From Paguma larvata (lineage: Eukaryota; Chordata; Mammalia; Carnivora; Viverridae): a stretch of DNA of 64,000 nt. A program made the translations under genes and the position numbers. Positions 46,293-57,420 of this stretch are shown here, piece by piece (positions within the stretch are counted from its first letter, which is position 1; each line of letters begins with the position of its first letter). Under the pieces are notes generated by a model. That model ran no database searches. It had not been told where the DNA came from and saw only the letters and a program-made list of their open reading frames with translations. The stretch spans positions 81,545,123-81,609,122 of the forward strand of contig CM057825.1 of NCBI GenBank assembly GCA_030068075.1, read 5' to 3'.

Positions 46293-46513
46293 TTAAAAAA
46301 TACAGCCAAGGGGTATCTGGGTGGCTCAGTCTATTAAGTGTTCAACTTTGGCTCAGGTCATGATCTCATAGTTTGTGAGTTTGTGCCCCACATGGGGCTC
46401 TGTGTTCATAGAGGAGTCTGTGTCTCCCTCTCTCTCTGCCACTCTTCCTCTCTCTCTCTCTCTCTGTCTCTCAAAAATAATAAACATCAAAAAAATTAAA
46501 AAAATACAGCCCA
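46293..46513 (+). mobile_element. CanSINE with target duplication and internal deletion
   Basis: The body (46310-46495) runs sense. Copies of 'ttaaaaaatacagccaa' type flank it (46293-46309; about 46496-46513, differing by indels in the A run and one C). About 20 bases of the 'gctgacagctcagagcctgg' segment are deleted. Confidence 0.93.
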
Positions 46514-47544
46514 AACAAAATTACAAATAATTACAGTATTTCAATAATCTGTTAGGAATATGGAAGTATGATTTCTTTTGTTGTCAAATCAAGGGACAGT
46601 TCCATCTTCAATGCTGTCACCGAAAGTGCATAAGAAACAAATTTTTGTCACCCAGAAAATACAAAAATTACAGAGAATAATAATGGGGATGACAATGATT
46701 AAAAAGAAAGACCTATTAAAGAATAAAGCAAATGAATATTTGATATTGAGTGTAATTAATATGACTTCAGAAAGTCATTGATTCTACACCACACTATACA
46801 TTTATCACAAGGTGGTGAAAGAACAGAGTCAGGTATGGCAAACTATGGCCTAAGTCTTCCGAAGACTTATATTTAATACATGTAGGCTATCGTGAAGTCT
46901 TCCCTGTCATGGGAATCCTGGGTAATCTTCTACTAATACAATAAACAGCTTGATTTTTCAGTTTTGGTGACTTAGAGTTCTCTACTCCCTCTGATAATAT
47001 TCAGCCTTGCTGTTAGTCTCCGCTTCCCTTCAAATCAGGCACACTCTTTGAATAGAAGACAAGTGAACTCATGAGGTCGCAATGTGACTATTTCCTACAT
47101 GCGTGGCGTTTTTGTCCCAAGAGTAGATTACCAGTAGCAAGTCACTTTAAACTTTACAAAACTCTTGGCATTGATATTTCACTATAAGCGAGCGTTTTGG
47201 ACTGGCTGCATCTATGTGATAAAGGTAAAGCAGACAAGAACTGACTAGGTGAAGACTGGGACATTGGACTCTAAGTGATACGGTAAAGCAGCATGTAGTA
47301 ATGATCACAATCCTGAGACGTCATGCTAGTTTTGTTTTCTTTGTGGAAACTGGAAATTTGACAAGCCTAATTAGACAATGGTAATTATTTTCTTTTTCTT
47401 TTTCATGTATTTTCAACCATATGACAGGAATAAAACATTATTTTCTAGTAACGTTGGACCAACTGCCCACTTTCTCTCACATCACTTGTCTTCTCCCCGG
47501 CATTTTTAGTTTCCCTAAAATGTTCTCCACATATTTATTATTTA
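46514..47544. other. Unique non-coding DNA
   Basis: Nothing recognised. Confidence 0.45.
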
Positions 47545-47785
47545 ATTGGGTATTGCTTCATGCTAGACACTGACTTAAGTCCTTTGTATCTGTTAGGTGA
47601 CTGATCTTCGTAACAGCCTTATGAGGGTGGGCACTGTTCTTATTTACATTTTACCAATGTGAAAACTGAGGCAGAAACAAAGGGTAAGTGACTTTCCCTG
47701 GGTCACATATATGTAGAGCACTTTATGCCATGATTCGGATTTAGACAGTGTGACTCCAGAGTAGTCTTTTTAATGTCTGCCTTAT
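47545..47785 (-). mobile_element. MIR remnant, antisense
   Basis: Well-ordered antisense MIR: 'catgctagacactgacttaa', 'cgtaacagccttatgagggt', 'ttttaccaatgtgaaaactg', 'gtgactttccctgggtcaca' and 'gatttagacagtgtgactcc'. Confidence 0.85.
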
Positions 47786-47877
47786 ATTCATCTATAGTAG
47801 AAACATCCTTCTGGCATACCTGTCTTGAGCCCTTTCACAGGTAGTAAGGAACACAAAGAGAAGAAGCCTTACTCAGT

Positions 47878-48030
47878 CAGCGCTTCCCCAATTTTACATT
47901 CTTCAGAATCACCTGGGGACTGTTAAAACATCTTCCTGAGCCCCATCTGTGTTGGATGGAAAAATTTGCATTCTAAAAAGTGTCCAGATGCTTCTGGTGC
48001 TGCTGATCTATAGACTACCCTTTAAGTTTC
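47878..48030. mobile_element. hAT-type non-autonomous DNA transposon relic (MER20/MER5-like)
   Basis: The left side 'cagaatcacctggggactgt' and the right side 'tttgcattctaaaaagtgtc' plus 'gatgcttctggtgctgctga' match the two halves of a hAT-Charlie MER element. No transposase is encoded. Exact family uncertain. Confidence 0.75.
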
Positions 48031-48032
48031 AC

Positions 48033-48268
48033 TGGATTACATTATGGTTTTTTTAAAATGTTTATTTATTTTTGAGAGAGAGAGAGAGAGTGGGAGGGGC
48101 AGAGAGAGAGGGGGAGACACAGAATCTGAAACAGGCTCCAGACTCTGAGCTGTCAGCACAGAGCCTGATGCGGGGCTCAAACTCGGGAAACAGGAATGGT
48201 GAAATGACCTGAGCCGAAGTCAGACGCTTAACCAACTGAGCCACCCAGGCGCCCCTGCATTACGTTAT
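48033..48268 (-). mobile_element. CanSINE with 13-bp target duplication and altered B-box flank
   Basis: The body (48046-48255) is close to the feliform type and ends 'gccacccaggcgcccc'. Flanks 'tggattacattat' (48033-48045) and 'tgcattacgttat' (48256-48268) differ at two positions. The segment next to the B box ('gggaaacaggaatggtgaaa') does not match the usual 'accgtgagatc' stretch. Confidence 0.94.
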
Positions 48269-48319
48269 ATTTAATTAAGTCATAATCCGTTCCTGACTGT
48301 GTATCTTTGAGAACCTTAG

Positions 48320-48576
48320 AATGTGGCAGTTTTTCTTTTTTTTTAATGTTTCTTATTTTTGAGAGAGAGGGAAAAGTCACATGCCTATGCACAAGCAAGT
48401 CGGGGAGGAGCAGAGAGCAAGGGAGAGAGAAAATCCCAAGCAGAGTCCATGTTCAGTGCAGATCCTGACGTGGGGCTCAATACCACAACTGCGAGATCAT
48501 GACCTGAGCTGATACCAAGAGTCAGATGTTTAACCGACTGAGCCATCCAGGTACTCCAAAATGTGGCTGTTTTTCT
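48320..48576 (-). mobile_element. CanSINE with 17-bp target duplication
   Basis: The body (48337-48557) runs antisense and is more diverged than its neighbour 80 bp away. Flanks 'aatgtggcagtttttct' (48320-48336) and 'aatgtggctgtttttct' (48560-48576) differ at one base. Confidence 0.95.
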
Positions 48577-50204
48577 AACCTGTTCCTGAGTTAATAAGAA
48601 CGTGAAAGCCAGGCCCCATATGAGAATCAAGTCTGTTCACTCAGACCCGGGATTGACACTCATAATAGTTTTCTTAGTTGTGGGGAAGTCATCCCTGTGA
48701 ATAGAGGGCAGCAAGAGAGATTTAGGTTAGTGTGTACCAGGGATTTTCCAAGATACTTTCTTTATATCATAAGAACAGGGTGTGAGCAGGATTAAAATTA
48801 ATTCAGTTTGGTCCCAAGATGTCGACTGTTCTAATTAGCCATGAACATTTTGTTAGATTAAGAAGAAACTTTTTATCTTGAATCGGTTGTTGATGAAATC
48901 ACTTTTCTATTTTCTTTCCAATCTGTGTACTTCATCACATAAAAATGACCAGCCATTAAGCTAGTAACAGAAGCATAAATAAGAATATAGTAGAGTAGTA
49001 CTTTCAGAGGAATTATTACTTTTTATTTTAACATTGACGTTTTTCCTCCATAGCATTTTTGTCTGTAGCATTGACTTGGCTCAAATATTTCCTGAAGGAA
49101 TAAAGTTAGTAATGAATCAGTTAAAAGGGAAAGAAAAATCTTTTTTTTTTTTCCTGTCTCAGTCCACTCAGGCCTAAATAATTTTCCCCCCTTTGGAAAG
49201 AGACATTTTAATATGTCACGTTTCAGTTCCAGCTCAATAAACAACCATTTATTTACAATTTTAAAACAATCTTCAGCCTAGTCAGGTAAGAATTATTTCA
49301 AAAGAATAAAAACATTTTCATTTCCCATCACTGCCAAAAAAGAAAAGAACATGAGTTATGAGTCTTGCAATGTTGTCTTAAGTTGATTACTATGGAATGA
49401 TTAAAAAACTAGCTGTGCTGTCAGTGCAGAGGAGTACATCATAAGTGTAATAACAGCTTAGGGATACAATCCATCAATGCCGCACTTGGAAGAAGAAAAA
49501 AAGTTGATCTATTTCTTTGGTCATCATTTTCAGCATATTAGATGACAAATAATTGTACATTCATCAATAACAATAGATTAAAGTTGAAATGATTTATTGC
49601 TATTACACTGCTATTATGATGGAGCACCGGGTCAGTCAAGCATCAGCGGGGTCTGTATTTAATTTTCATGGGTCTCTTAGCAGAAATAATAGACAGAGAG
49701 TAAACCACCTGAAACAAGGTAGATCAAAGTTGTTGACAAGTGATTTGTAGGCTGGTTCTTCATGACTGGTGGGAGAGAGGCGATAGGACCTCTTTGGCGG
49801 GCTTGTTGAACCACTAAATCAAGCAGACCTTACTGAGCTCAGGCTAACATTCAGCCAGGCAGCACATGAAAATATGAAAGCTACACAAGTATAAACTTCA
49901 TCTAATATTACCCGAAGGTAATGGAATGCAGTGCACGTTCCTGGGACCAAACCAGGCAATTTAAATAATCTGCAAATCTCAGGTAGACTAATGAGAATCT
50001 GCTCCTCAGGAAGTAGTCTAATTGTTTCTATATCGACTGACTCTCAAAAAGTTGGTGTTATCATGGAAAATTACATAATATATTCATCTTAATATATTTT
50101 ATTATGTCTTCCTAAGCAAGGTGAGAATTATTTATATTCAGAATGTTTGAACATTTAAATTTCAATTCAACAAGAACTTACTAAGCAGCAAATTTAGTAG
50201 GTAT
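48577..50204. other. Repeat-poor unique DNA with a possible regulatory block
   Basis: No gene or transposon is recognised. The part 49420-50060 is free of repeats, with TAAT/ATTA-type motifs and balanced base use. Its function cannot be assessed from one sequence. Confidence 0.35.
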
Positions 50205-50385
50205 TCCCAGCGTCGGGTGCATGGACTGCCTATATCAGAAATACCTGGGATTCTTGCAAAACCACATTACTCTTCCCCATCCAGACATACTTAGTGAGAA
50301 TTTCTGGCAGAGGGGCTAAAAATGTGCATTTCTACAAAGTTTCCTGGGTGATTATGATGAAATCTGTACTTCAAGAATGAATTTG
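50205..50385. mobile_element. hAT-type DNA transposon relic (MER20/MER5-like)
   Basis: 'cagaaatacctgggattctt', 'gtgagaatttctggcaga', 'atgtgcatttctacaaagt' and 'tcctgggtgattatgatga' are the ordered blocks of a non-autonomous hAT element, heavily decayed. Confidence 0.7.
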
Positions 50386-50705
50386 TTAGACCCAGATATT
50401 GTGGACAAACAATAGTAACTATACTGTGTCAGTGGGCTTCAAGAAAGCCTACCCATTTTGGGGTTTAGGCATAGCTCAATTAGTATAGTTTATAAGAATT
50501 TAACTATGCATGGAACTTCATTATCCTTACCTTGTTTTTTTGTTTTGTTTTGTTTTGTTTTTGTTTTTCTGTGATTTCTTTGTATTTTATATGACCTATT
50601 TGGATTTATGTGAAATATGGTGGCATAATCCCTTGTTAGCTAGTCTCTGAAATAATTTTGTGTGTGTCACCCGATATGCAACTTTATTGATTTATTTTAT
50701 GTTTA
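50386..50705. other. Unique DNA with (TTTTG)n tract
   Basis: Nothing recognised apart from a TTTTG-type repeat at 50534-50568. Confidence 0.5.
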
Positions 50706-50733
50706 CTCATCTCTGTGTTTTTTTAAATTTATT

Positions 50734-50779
<46 letters not shown>

Positions 50780-50947
50780 GGAAGTGCAGAGATAGAGGGA
50801 GACACGGAATCCAAAGCAGGCTCCAGGCTCTGAGCAGTCAGCATAGAGCCCGATGCAGGGCCTGAATTCATGGACTGTAAGATCATGACCTGAGCCGAAG
50901 TCGGCCACTTAACTGACTGAGCCACCCAGGTGCCCCTCATCTCTGTG
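50706..50947 (-). mobile_element. CanSINE with exact 12-bp target duplication
   Basis: The body (50718-50935) runs antisense with a long GA run (50738-50775) and the head end 'gccacccaggtgccc'. 'ctcatctctgtg' occurs on both sides (50706-50717 and 50936-50947). It is close to the feliform type. Confidence 0.96.
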
Positions 50948-51112
50948 GTTTTGATTTATTGTCCATTTTCTGTTTTTACATAATCTTTAGTATACAATTC
51001 ATGGTGACTATAAAAGTGTTTTACAAAAGCAGGTAAACAGCATAATTAAGAGAAAATGTTCGATGGTGTTGAATTTTTACCTGTCTTTGTTTAAATAGTA
51101 TTTCCTGTCCTT

Positions 51113-51332
51113 AAAAAAAAAAAAAAAAAAAGTAGACAGGGATGCCTCCATGGCTCACTTGGTTGAGCACCCAGCCTCAGCTCAGGTCATGATCTCATAG
51201 TTCATGAGTTTGAGCCCTGTTCGGGCTCGCTGCTGGCATCACAGAGCCCACTTTGGATTCTCTGCCCCCTCTCTCTGCCCCTCCCTGCTCATGCCCTCTC
51301 TCTCAAAATAAATAAACATTTAAAAATAGACA
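51113..51332 (+). mobile_element. CanSINE next to an A run
   Basis: The body (51139-51320) runs sense, 'ggttgagcacccagcctcag' onward, ending 'aataaataaacatt'. Target duplication 'aaaaagtagaca' / 'aaaaatagaca'. It inserted at the end of a 19-base A run (51113-51131), a typical L1-endonuclease-style target. Confidence 0.93.
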
Positions 51333-51710
51333 CCAATTTTGGAATTCAAGAATAAGTAATTTTATCCTATTCAAAGCAATGGAAAAATTGTCACTCAGAA
51401 AACATGCTCTGAGGCCTGTTTTTAGCAGGGATTTGTCAATAAAAGAAGGGAGAAGATTTGTTTATTGGGTACCTTTCATCTAATTCAGCAGTAGAATACC
51501 TTGGATTGTGACAGGCCAAGAAAAAGTCTCAAAATAAATTTGTCTTATAATTAATTATAGATAAATGACCAGTTCAGAATGGAAGGAAATAAACTAATAA
51601 ATCAGTGCTTCGTTTACTGCTGCTGAAGGAGAGATCAGGGTACAGTGTTGCTAATATCCACTGCTGGATTAGCAGTGATGATTGGTCGTATCTGCCCAGA
51701 ATGCTGTTTA

Positions 51711-51960
51711 GAAGTTGCCCCAAGGGTGCCTGGGTGGCTCAGTCATTTAAAGCATCTGACTCTTGATTTCCGCTCGGGTCATGGTCTCATGGTTTGTGAG
51801 TTTGAGCCCCACATCAGGCTCTGTGCTGACAATGCTGAGCCTGCTTTGGATTCTTTTTTCCTCTCTCTCTGCACCTTTCCTACTTGCACTCTCTCTCATT
51901 CATACATACATACATACATACATGCATACATACATACATATGTGCATAAGGTTGCCCTAG
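51711..51960 (+). mobile_element. CanSINE with (CATA)n tail
   Basis: The body (about 51724-51947) runs sense. The tail is a CATA array (51898-51940) in place of an A-rich tail. Flanks share an 'aagttgccccaa' / 'aaggttgccctag' type duplication. A 117-codon frame across it (51645-51998) reads SINE sequence and is not a gene. Confidence 0.93.
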
Positions 51961-54900
51961 AAGTAGACCCAGAGACAAGTAACTTATTTGGCAGATGAAG
52001 TAAGAAAGGGAAGGGGGAAAAGCTAATAGTGTTGAAGTTAATGTGAAGTTATTACTGTGGGCAGTTGGGGCTCAGTCCTGCTGAGACCCCTTAAAACATC
52101 GAGTAGAATATGGCACAAGGGAAATGAGTTTGGGTATTAACACCAACTTTCATTACTCAGTGAGTGAGGGTTGCTCCTCTGACATGTTCCTGGGACTTTA
52201 ACACTTGGCCCTTCTGTCCCACCTTTTGCACTGGTCAAACAGACTCCTTAGAGAGTAATATGTACTTGAGGTCAGAAAGCTTTGGGTTAGTAATAGAACT
52301 GTCCATAGAGTTGCAAACTGACCTCTGAGTGGGCCAGGGAGATTTGGGCAGGGCACTGATAGTGTCCGCTTAAAAAAGATTCTAGGTTACATCTGGGCTT
52401 AACAGATGAGAATATCTTCACGTTTGTCTCAGATGTCTCTGCCGGTATTTGGCATTCTTTCACTTATATAAACCCCAATGACTGCATTTCATGGAAACTA
52501 AATCTCATCATATTTTTCCATGGTACATATGTGTTCCTCTGTATGATTGATTGACATGAAATAAATGTAGGAGCGCCACACACATGCCCAGAGTGTCTTT
52601 AATTAGCAGTAACCCTACAGATTTAGAAATGACTTTCACAGTGGAAGAATAAAGACCAACAGCATTCCTGTTGTTTGATGATGATGTTTGGGTGGTGAAG
52701 GCTGAGTTCTCAGATTTAATTTGGTAAACAAAGTTTTGTGAGAGGTGGTTGTCACAATACTGCAAATATTTGAAATCATATCATTACATTCCCTAATTTA
52801 AGGCTTTTAAAACGGACATATTTAATAGTCTGAGCTCTGAAGGCAACAATGTCTAACAAGAAATCTGTCTACTGATGTTTATAATTTGTAACAGTATCCC
52901 TGTACAGAGCAGTGTACTAACAGTCACTGATAGTATTAATTATTCCTTTCAGTTTAAGAAGAAATGAGAAGTGCTTAATAATCAATCTCAAGTTTATTAG
53001 GAGCTAAAATCCATTGGATGTGAGAGGCAGTTTCTCAGTAAGAATGCCAGAGGAGCGCATCCAGTGGCCTGGAGCCCCACTGAAATTAAAATCATTAGAA
53101 AACAATTAACATATGTGGATTTAGCAAACCAGATGACTGGCTAAATGCAGCTTTCAAAAATCCCACACCTGTCAATACTTATCATCAGCAAAATAGTATG
53201 TATAGTTAAAAAAAAAAGAAAAAGAGCGTTAATTTTCTGTCCAGTCAAATCTAAGTGTATCACACTCAATTTTCCTTCCTTGGTAATCTAAATAATTTCC
53301 CACCTTGCTCATGATGAATGTCTTGCCAGTTCCTACTCAGTTCCTCCACTTTACATGACCTAATTAAAGAAAACATTCCATGATTGCCTATTTTTTCTCA
53401 TGCATGACAACCTATTATTTTTTCTACCACCTGATTAGGGCTTTATTACCCTTGGATTTAGATTGATTTGCTGAGCACTTTAATAAAACACTACTTAGTT
53501 TGATTTAAAGGGCTACAGGTTTCCTTCATTCATACAATTATTCTTATAACCATCTCACATTCCAAGTACGCTACAGTCCCCCCCAAAAAGCAGTCTTAGA
53601 TTACCACCGAACAAGGTTATAAAATAAGAATCACAGGTGACATTCCTGTTGAATATGGGCAATGCGGTTTCCATTGTGGGCAGTCACGAGAAGACATTTT
53701 GCAATATAATTTGTCAAGAGTGATAAATCTGTTTCATCATATCTGTCAGGAATGGCTCCTGTGTATTAAAGCCACTATAAAGTTTGCTCAAGATAAACCA
53801 AAACTTTCATATGATTAAATAATAATACGTTTATGATGACAAATTACATTTACCGTGTTATCTACAATGTGAGCCAAAATTAGATAGTTAGAGTTCAAAT
53901 GGATGATGATGCATTTTGATTTCATATCTAGTGAATTTTTATTAAATGAATGTGCAACATTTATAAAACTGTCTTTTATTTTGGACCTTTTATTAGAGAG
54001 CTGTGTACTACTTATAAAAAATAAAGGGACACACACATCTACATTGAATAACTTACTAATTGAATAAATTGCCAATGCAAGATAGAGAAAACATTTAAAC
54101 ATTCACTGGAGAGCACACTGTGCTTTTTGTAGGCTAAGCAGTTACAGATGGAAAGAAATTCCAGGCCCAAGAACAAGTCATAAATCCTACCCTGTAGTGG
54201 TGGAAGACAGGTGTCGTTCAGCAGTAGACTAGAAAAGATAGCCTAGTGAACCCCACCAGAGTCCAGGGACTAACAAAATATTGACAGAAGGTCCAGTTTC
54301 ACATAATCTAATCAGAGATTCAATCATTTATTTATTTGTTAAGTGCATGTTCTGTGAATGATTCAGAAGAAAATGTTTTCCACAATTTTAAAGAACCTCA
54401 AGGGGCTTGCGATCTCATTGGAGTAACTGGGTTTATTTGTCAAAGGGAATTTAAGGAGGCCAGGCTTGGAATATGCCTTATAGGTGTTAAGGAACTGAAT
54501 AAATCCCTACTATTTGATTTTAGGAACTGAAAGAATGCAGATGGGAAGTGGTTTGGGGCCAAATGGGAATTTCTGTGACTTTTAATACCACAGGCAGTTG
54601 CACGCACACACGCATGCACTTTTTTTTTGTTTGTTTGTTTTTATGCTTGTTAATGTTAGATTTAAGAGCTGTCCTGACTTGGTAGCATTCTGAATCATAT
54701 CAAAACATTTTTAAGTAGGTCAGGTTCTTAGTACCTGTTTCAGATTTGATGAACGGGGATCTCTCCCTAAGGATTTCTGTGTAGCACCCACTTTTATACC
54801 AATCAGCCTGCGGAAATCTGGGAGTCATTGGGTAGTCAGTTCCTAATTTGGTCAGTGAGAGAATTCAGTGTAAATAGCACCTGTCCGAATAGCCAGGATT

Positions 54901-55309
54901 GATGAATATGAATGTTATGAAGAGTTCTGACTTCTGTAGAGTAGGAAGTAAGAGAAATCTAGGCAGGTACTTTGGAGTATGTATAATGGATATAAGATTG
55001 AAAATATGGTAGATGTAGAGTGATCTAATAATTGTCCAAATTGGAACAGTTTTGAAATCAATGGTGGATGCTGATAAAAGTTATGCTGTTGTAACAACCA
55101 TGGCCAGGATAGTACCAGGCTAACAAGATGTATGTCTGCCATAGGTGTGTCGTTCCGTGTTTTCCATTGCCTTTTTTCTCCTGATCCTCAAACCCTACAA
55201 GACAAGGATCAAGAGCGACATCAGTGTTACTGCTGGTCATATCATCATCTCTATCATCATGTCCTTCGTGGCTATCATCTTTTCTCTTTATGTTAGCCTG
55301 TCTCATTAT
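51961..55309. other. Long repeat-poor stretch, no gene recognised
   Basis: In 3.3 kb I recognise no SINE, LINE or LTR with confidence. 51961-52390 has mixed composition like an old, unidentified repeat. 52790-53160 and 53690-54090 carry many TAAT/ATTA-type motifs in otherwise non-repetitive DNA. A TG/CA patch (54601-54618) and an imperfect ATC-repeat patch (55238-55280) are present. No exon signals are convincing. Confidence 0.4.
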
Positions 55310-56389
55310 TGAACCTTAGCTGAAATTCTTTTTTTCCATCTCTGCTCAGTAGCGTCCAGGTGGATGCCACTGTCAACTGCCTGGCCTCTCCTCTCGGTTC
55401 CTGAATTTCCTTACTGTAAAGATCTTTTCAACTGCACTGGTTGTGTCAACCAGCTATTCATTTCCAGGTATCCACCTTCTAAACATTGTCATCACTAATA
55501 ACTGCATGACTATCAAAATCTTGGTGTCAAGCATTCTATTTTCTGAGCACCAAATTTTAGTTTTCTACTCCCATTGTAGCAACTTAACAATTCCAAATCA
55601 TTTACCCACATCAATATTTGATTTGTCAATATATGACTCCTTCCATATTTATCTCCTTACTCACCTTACAGTTGACTTATTATCATGACCATTTTGAAAA
55701 TGCCCTAAAAAATGTACTCCACTCTTTTGCCCTATACTCCTCAATCAACCCAAATTTAAACAAACAAAAAAAAAAATCCCTCTACAAAAAAAAATTGCTT
55801 TCTTCTTTCTGATATCAACCAATAAAGCATAGTCACGTACCAGTCACAGTGTCACAATGGACACCAGAAGTACTGGCCAAGGGCTTATCTTGTTAAGCCT
55901 TAAATGGGCACAGTGTACTTAATCTCTTTATATTTCTGAGATAAGATCACTTCCCTACTCTTTGAGAAGACTAAATCTTCCTCTCTCATGCCAATTTCCC
56001 CCACTTTTTCCTTTACTAAGTAACACCTGATTGAGAAAATAGACTTAATCACGAACAAATGGCCTCATCTTCTCACTGTAGGCTTATCTCCATAATCCCT
56101 GCATTCTTAGTATTACTCTAGATTTCATGCCTTCTCTGATGTCAGGAGCCCTCTCTTTCTTGCTTCATCAGTTTCTCTCCTGCTCTCCCCCTCTCTTTTC
56201 TCTATCCTCTCTCCCTTTCCCTCTCCTTCTCCTTCCCTTCCCACCCCCGCCCCCCACCTTCTTGCCACCTCTCCTGCCAGGATCTTTTTTTTTTTTTTAG
56301 TATGGAAACATACTATAGTATCACCCATCCTAAAAAAAATAAATAAATAAAATAATTCTTGAATCTTGCCTCCTTCTAAAGCTACTACC
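55310..56389. other. Pyrimidine-rich unassigned DNA
   Basis: The plus strand is biased to C and T. 56149-56300 is almost wholly pyrimidine, ending in a T run (56286-56299). It could be the decayed upstream part of the L2-like element that follows, but block matches are too weak to call. Confidence 0.4.
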
Positions 56390-56970
56390 TCCTTTCACTA
56401 TTTCCTTCATAGTAAAACCCGTTGAAATAATTTTTCATTCCCACAATCTTAATTTCCTTGCTTCCATTCACTATCTGGCTCTCTGTCATCCTGTTTTGTG
56501 TCCATCATTGTATGAAAATTATTTCTAACGAATTCATCAGCACCCTTCATGCAGTCAAACCATTCGTTAAAAACCTTTATGTGGTCAAATCCAATGGATA
56601 CTCTACTGCCTAGACTTACTTGACCTCTTATAAGCTTTCAATACAATTGCATCCATGACTTCTCATTGTGGTGTTCTTGCCACTCCTTTGGATATACCCT
56701 TTAAAAGTCCCTTAATCTGGTTGTCATTCTCTACCAATCTCTGATTTGAGGATTTTCCAACAGCTTAGTCCTTGCTTCTCTTTTCTATCTAGACTGTCAC
56801 CTTCAGTAACTAAATCCATTTTTATGGCCTTAAATGATATCTACATACCACTTAAATATACATTTCTCTATTGCAAATTCTTCTCTAAGGTCTATATTTT
56901 TATTTTCAACTGCCTATTTGATGTTGTATTTGACTTTTATTAGGCATTCAGAAAAAAAAAAAGTGATTCT
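56390..56970 (+). mobile_element. L2-like LINE remnant (left part)
   Basis: Ordered blocks of a sense L2/CR1-type reverse-transcriptase region: 'ttgcttccattcactatctg', 'tggtcaaatccaatggatac', 'agacttacttgacctcttat', 'gccttaaatgatatctacat' and 'caactgcctatttgatgttg'. Stops and frameshifts are everywhere. A SINE (56971-57175) splits it. Confidence 0.6.
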
Positions 56971-57175
56971 GGGGCACCTGGGTGGCTCAGTTGGTTATGT
57001 GTCCAACTCTTGGTTTTGGCTTAGGTTGGGATTCACAGTTGTGGGTTCAATCCCTGCATCCGGCTTTGAGCCGACGGTGTGGAGCCTGCTCGAGGTCCTC
57101 TCTCTCTCTGCCCTTCCCCTGTTCATGCCCTCTCTCTCTCTCTCTTTCCCTCTCAAAAAGTAATAAAATTTAAAA
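56971..57175 (+). mobile_element. CanSINE inserted in an L2-like LINE
   Basis: It runs sense from 'ggggcacctgggtggctcag', via a diverged B-box area ('gggttcaatccctgc'), to an A-rich tail. No clean target duplication can be read because both flanks are A-rich. Confidence 0.92.
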
Positions 57176-57420
57176 AAGAAACTTAAAATCTTTGATTTGG
57201 CCCTTCAATCAAAACCTGTCTCTTTTCTAGTCTTGTCCATCTAAATAAGTAACATTGTCATCCAACCAGTCACTTGGCATGGAAATATCAAAGATCCTCT
57301 GATAAATATCGTACATTTCAGACATATACTTCCTTATTTCCATTGTGATGTATAATTGCTACTAAATCTTCTTGAAAATTAATTACCCTGGTTAGTACAA
57401 TAGCCCTTTTATTTGCCTGC
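57176..57420 (+). mobile_element. L2-like LINE remnant (right part)
   Basis: The same element appears to continue: 'tcaaaacctgtctcttttct', 'aacattgtcatccaaccagt' and 'cacttggcatggaaatatca'. The right limit is uncertain. Confidence 0.5.

Noticed and set aside
51645..51998. Longest plus-strand open frame (117 codons)
   Set aside because: It reads through a CanSINE and its CATA tail. The repeated Thr/Tyr/Ile/His residues come from the microsatellite. No domain and no support as a gene.
55310..56389. Continuation of the L2-like LINE upstream
   Set aside because: The pyrimidine bias fits, but I could not find enough ordered blocks to support it.
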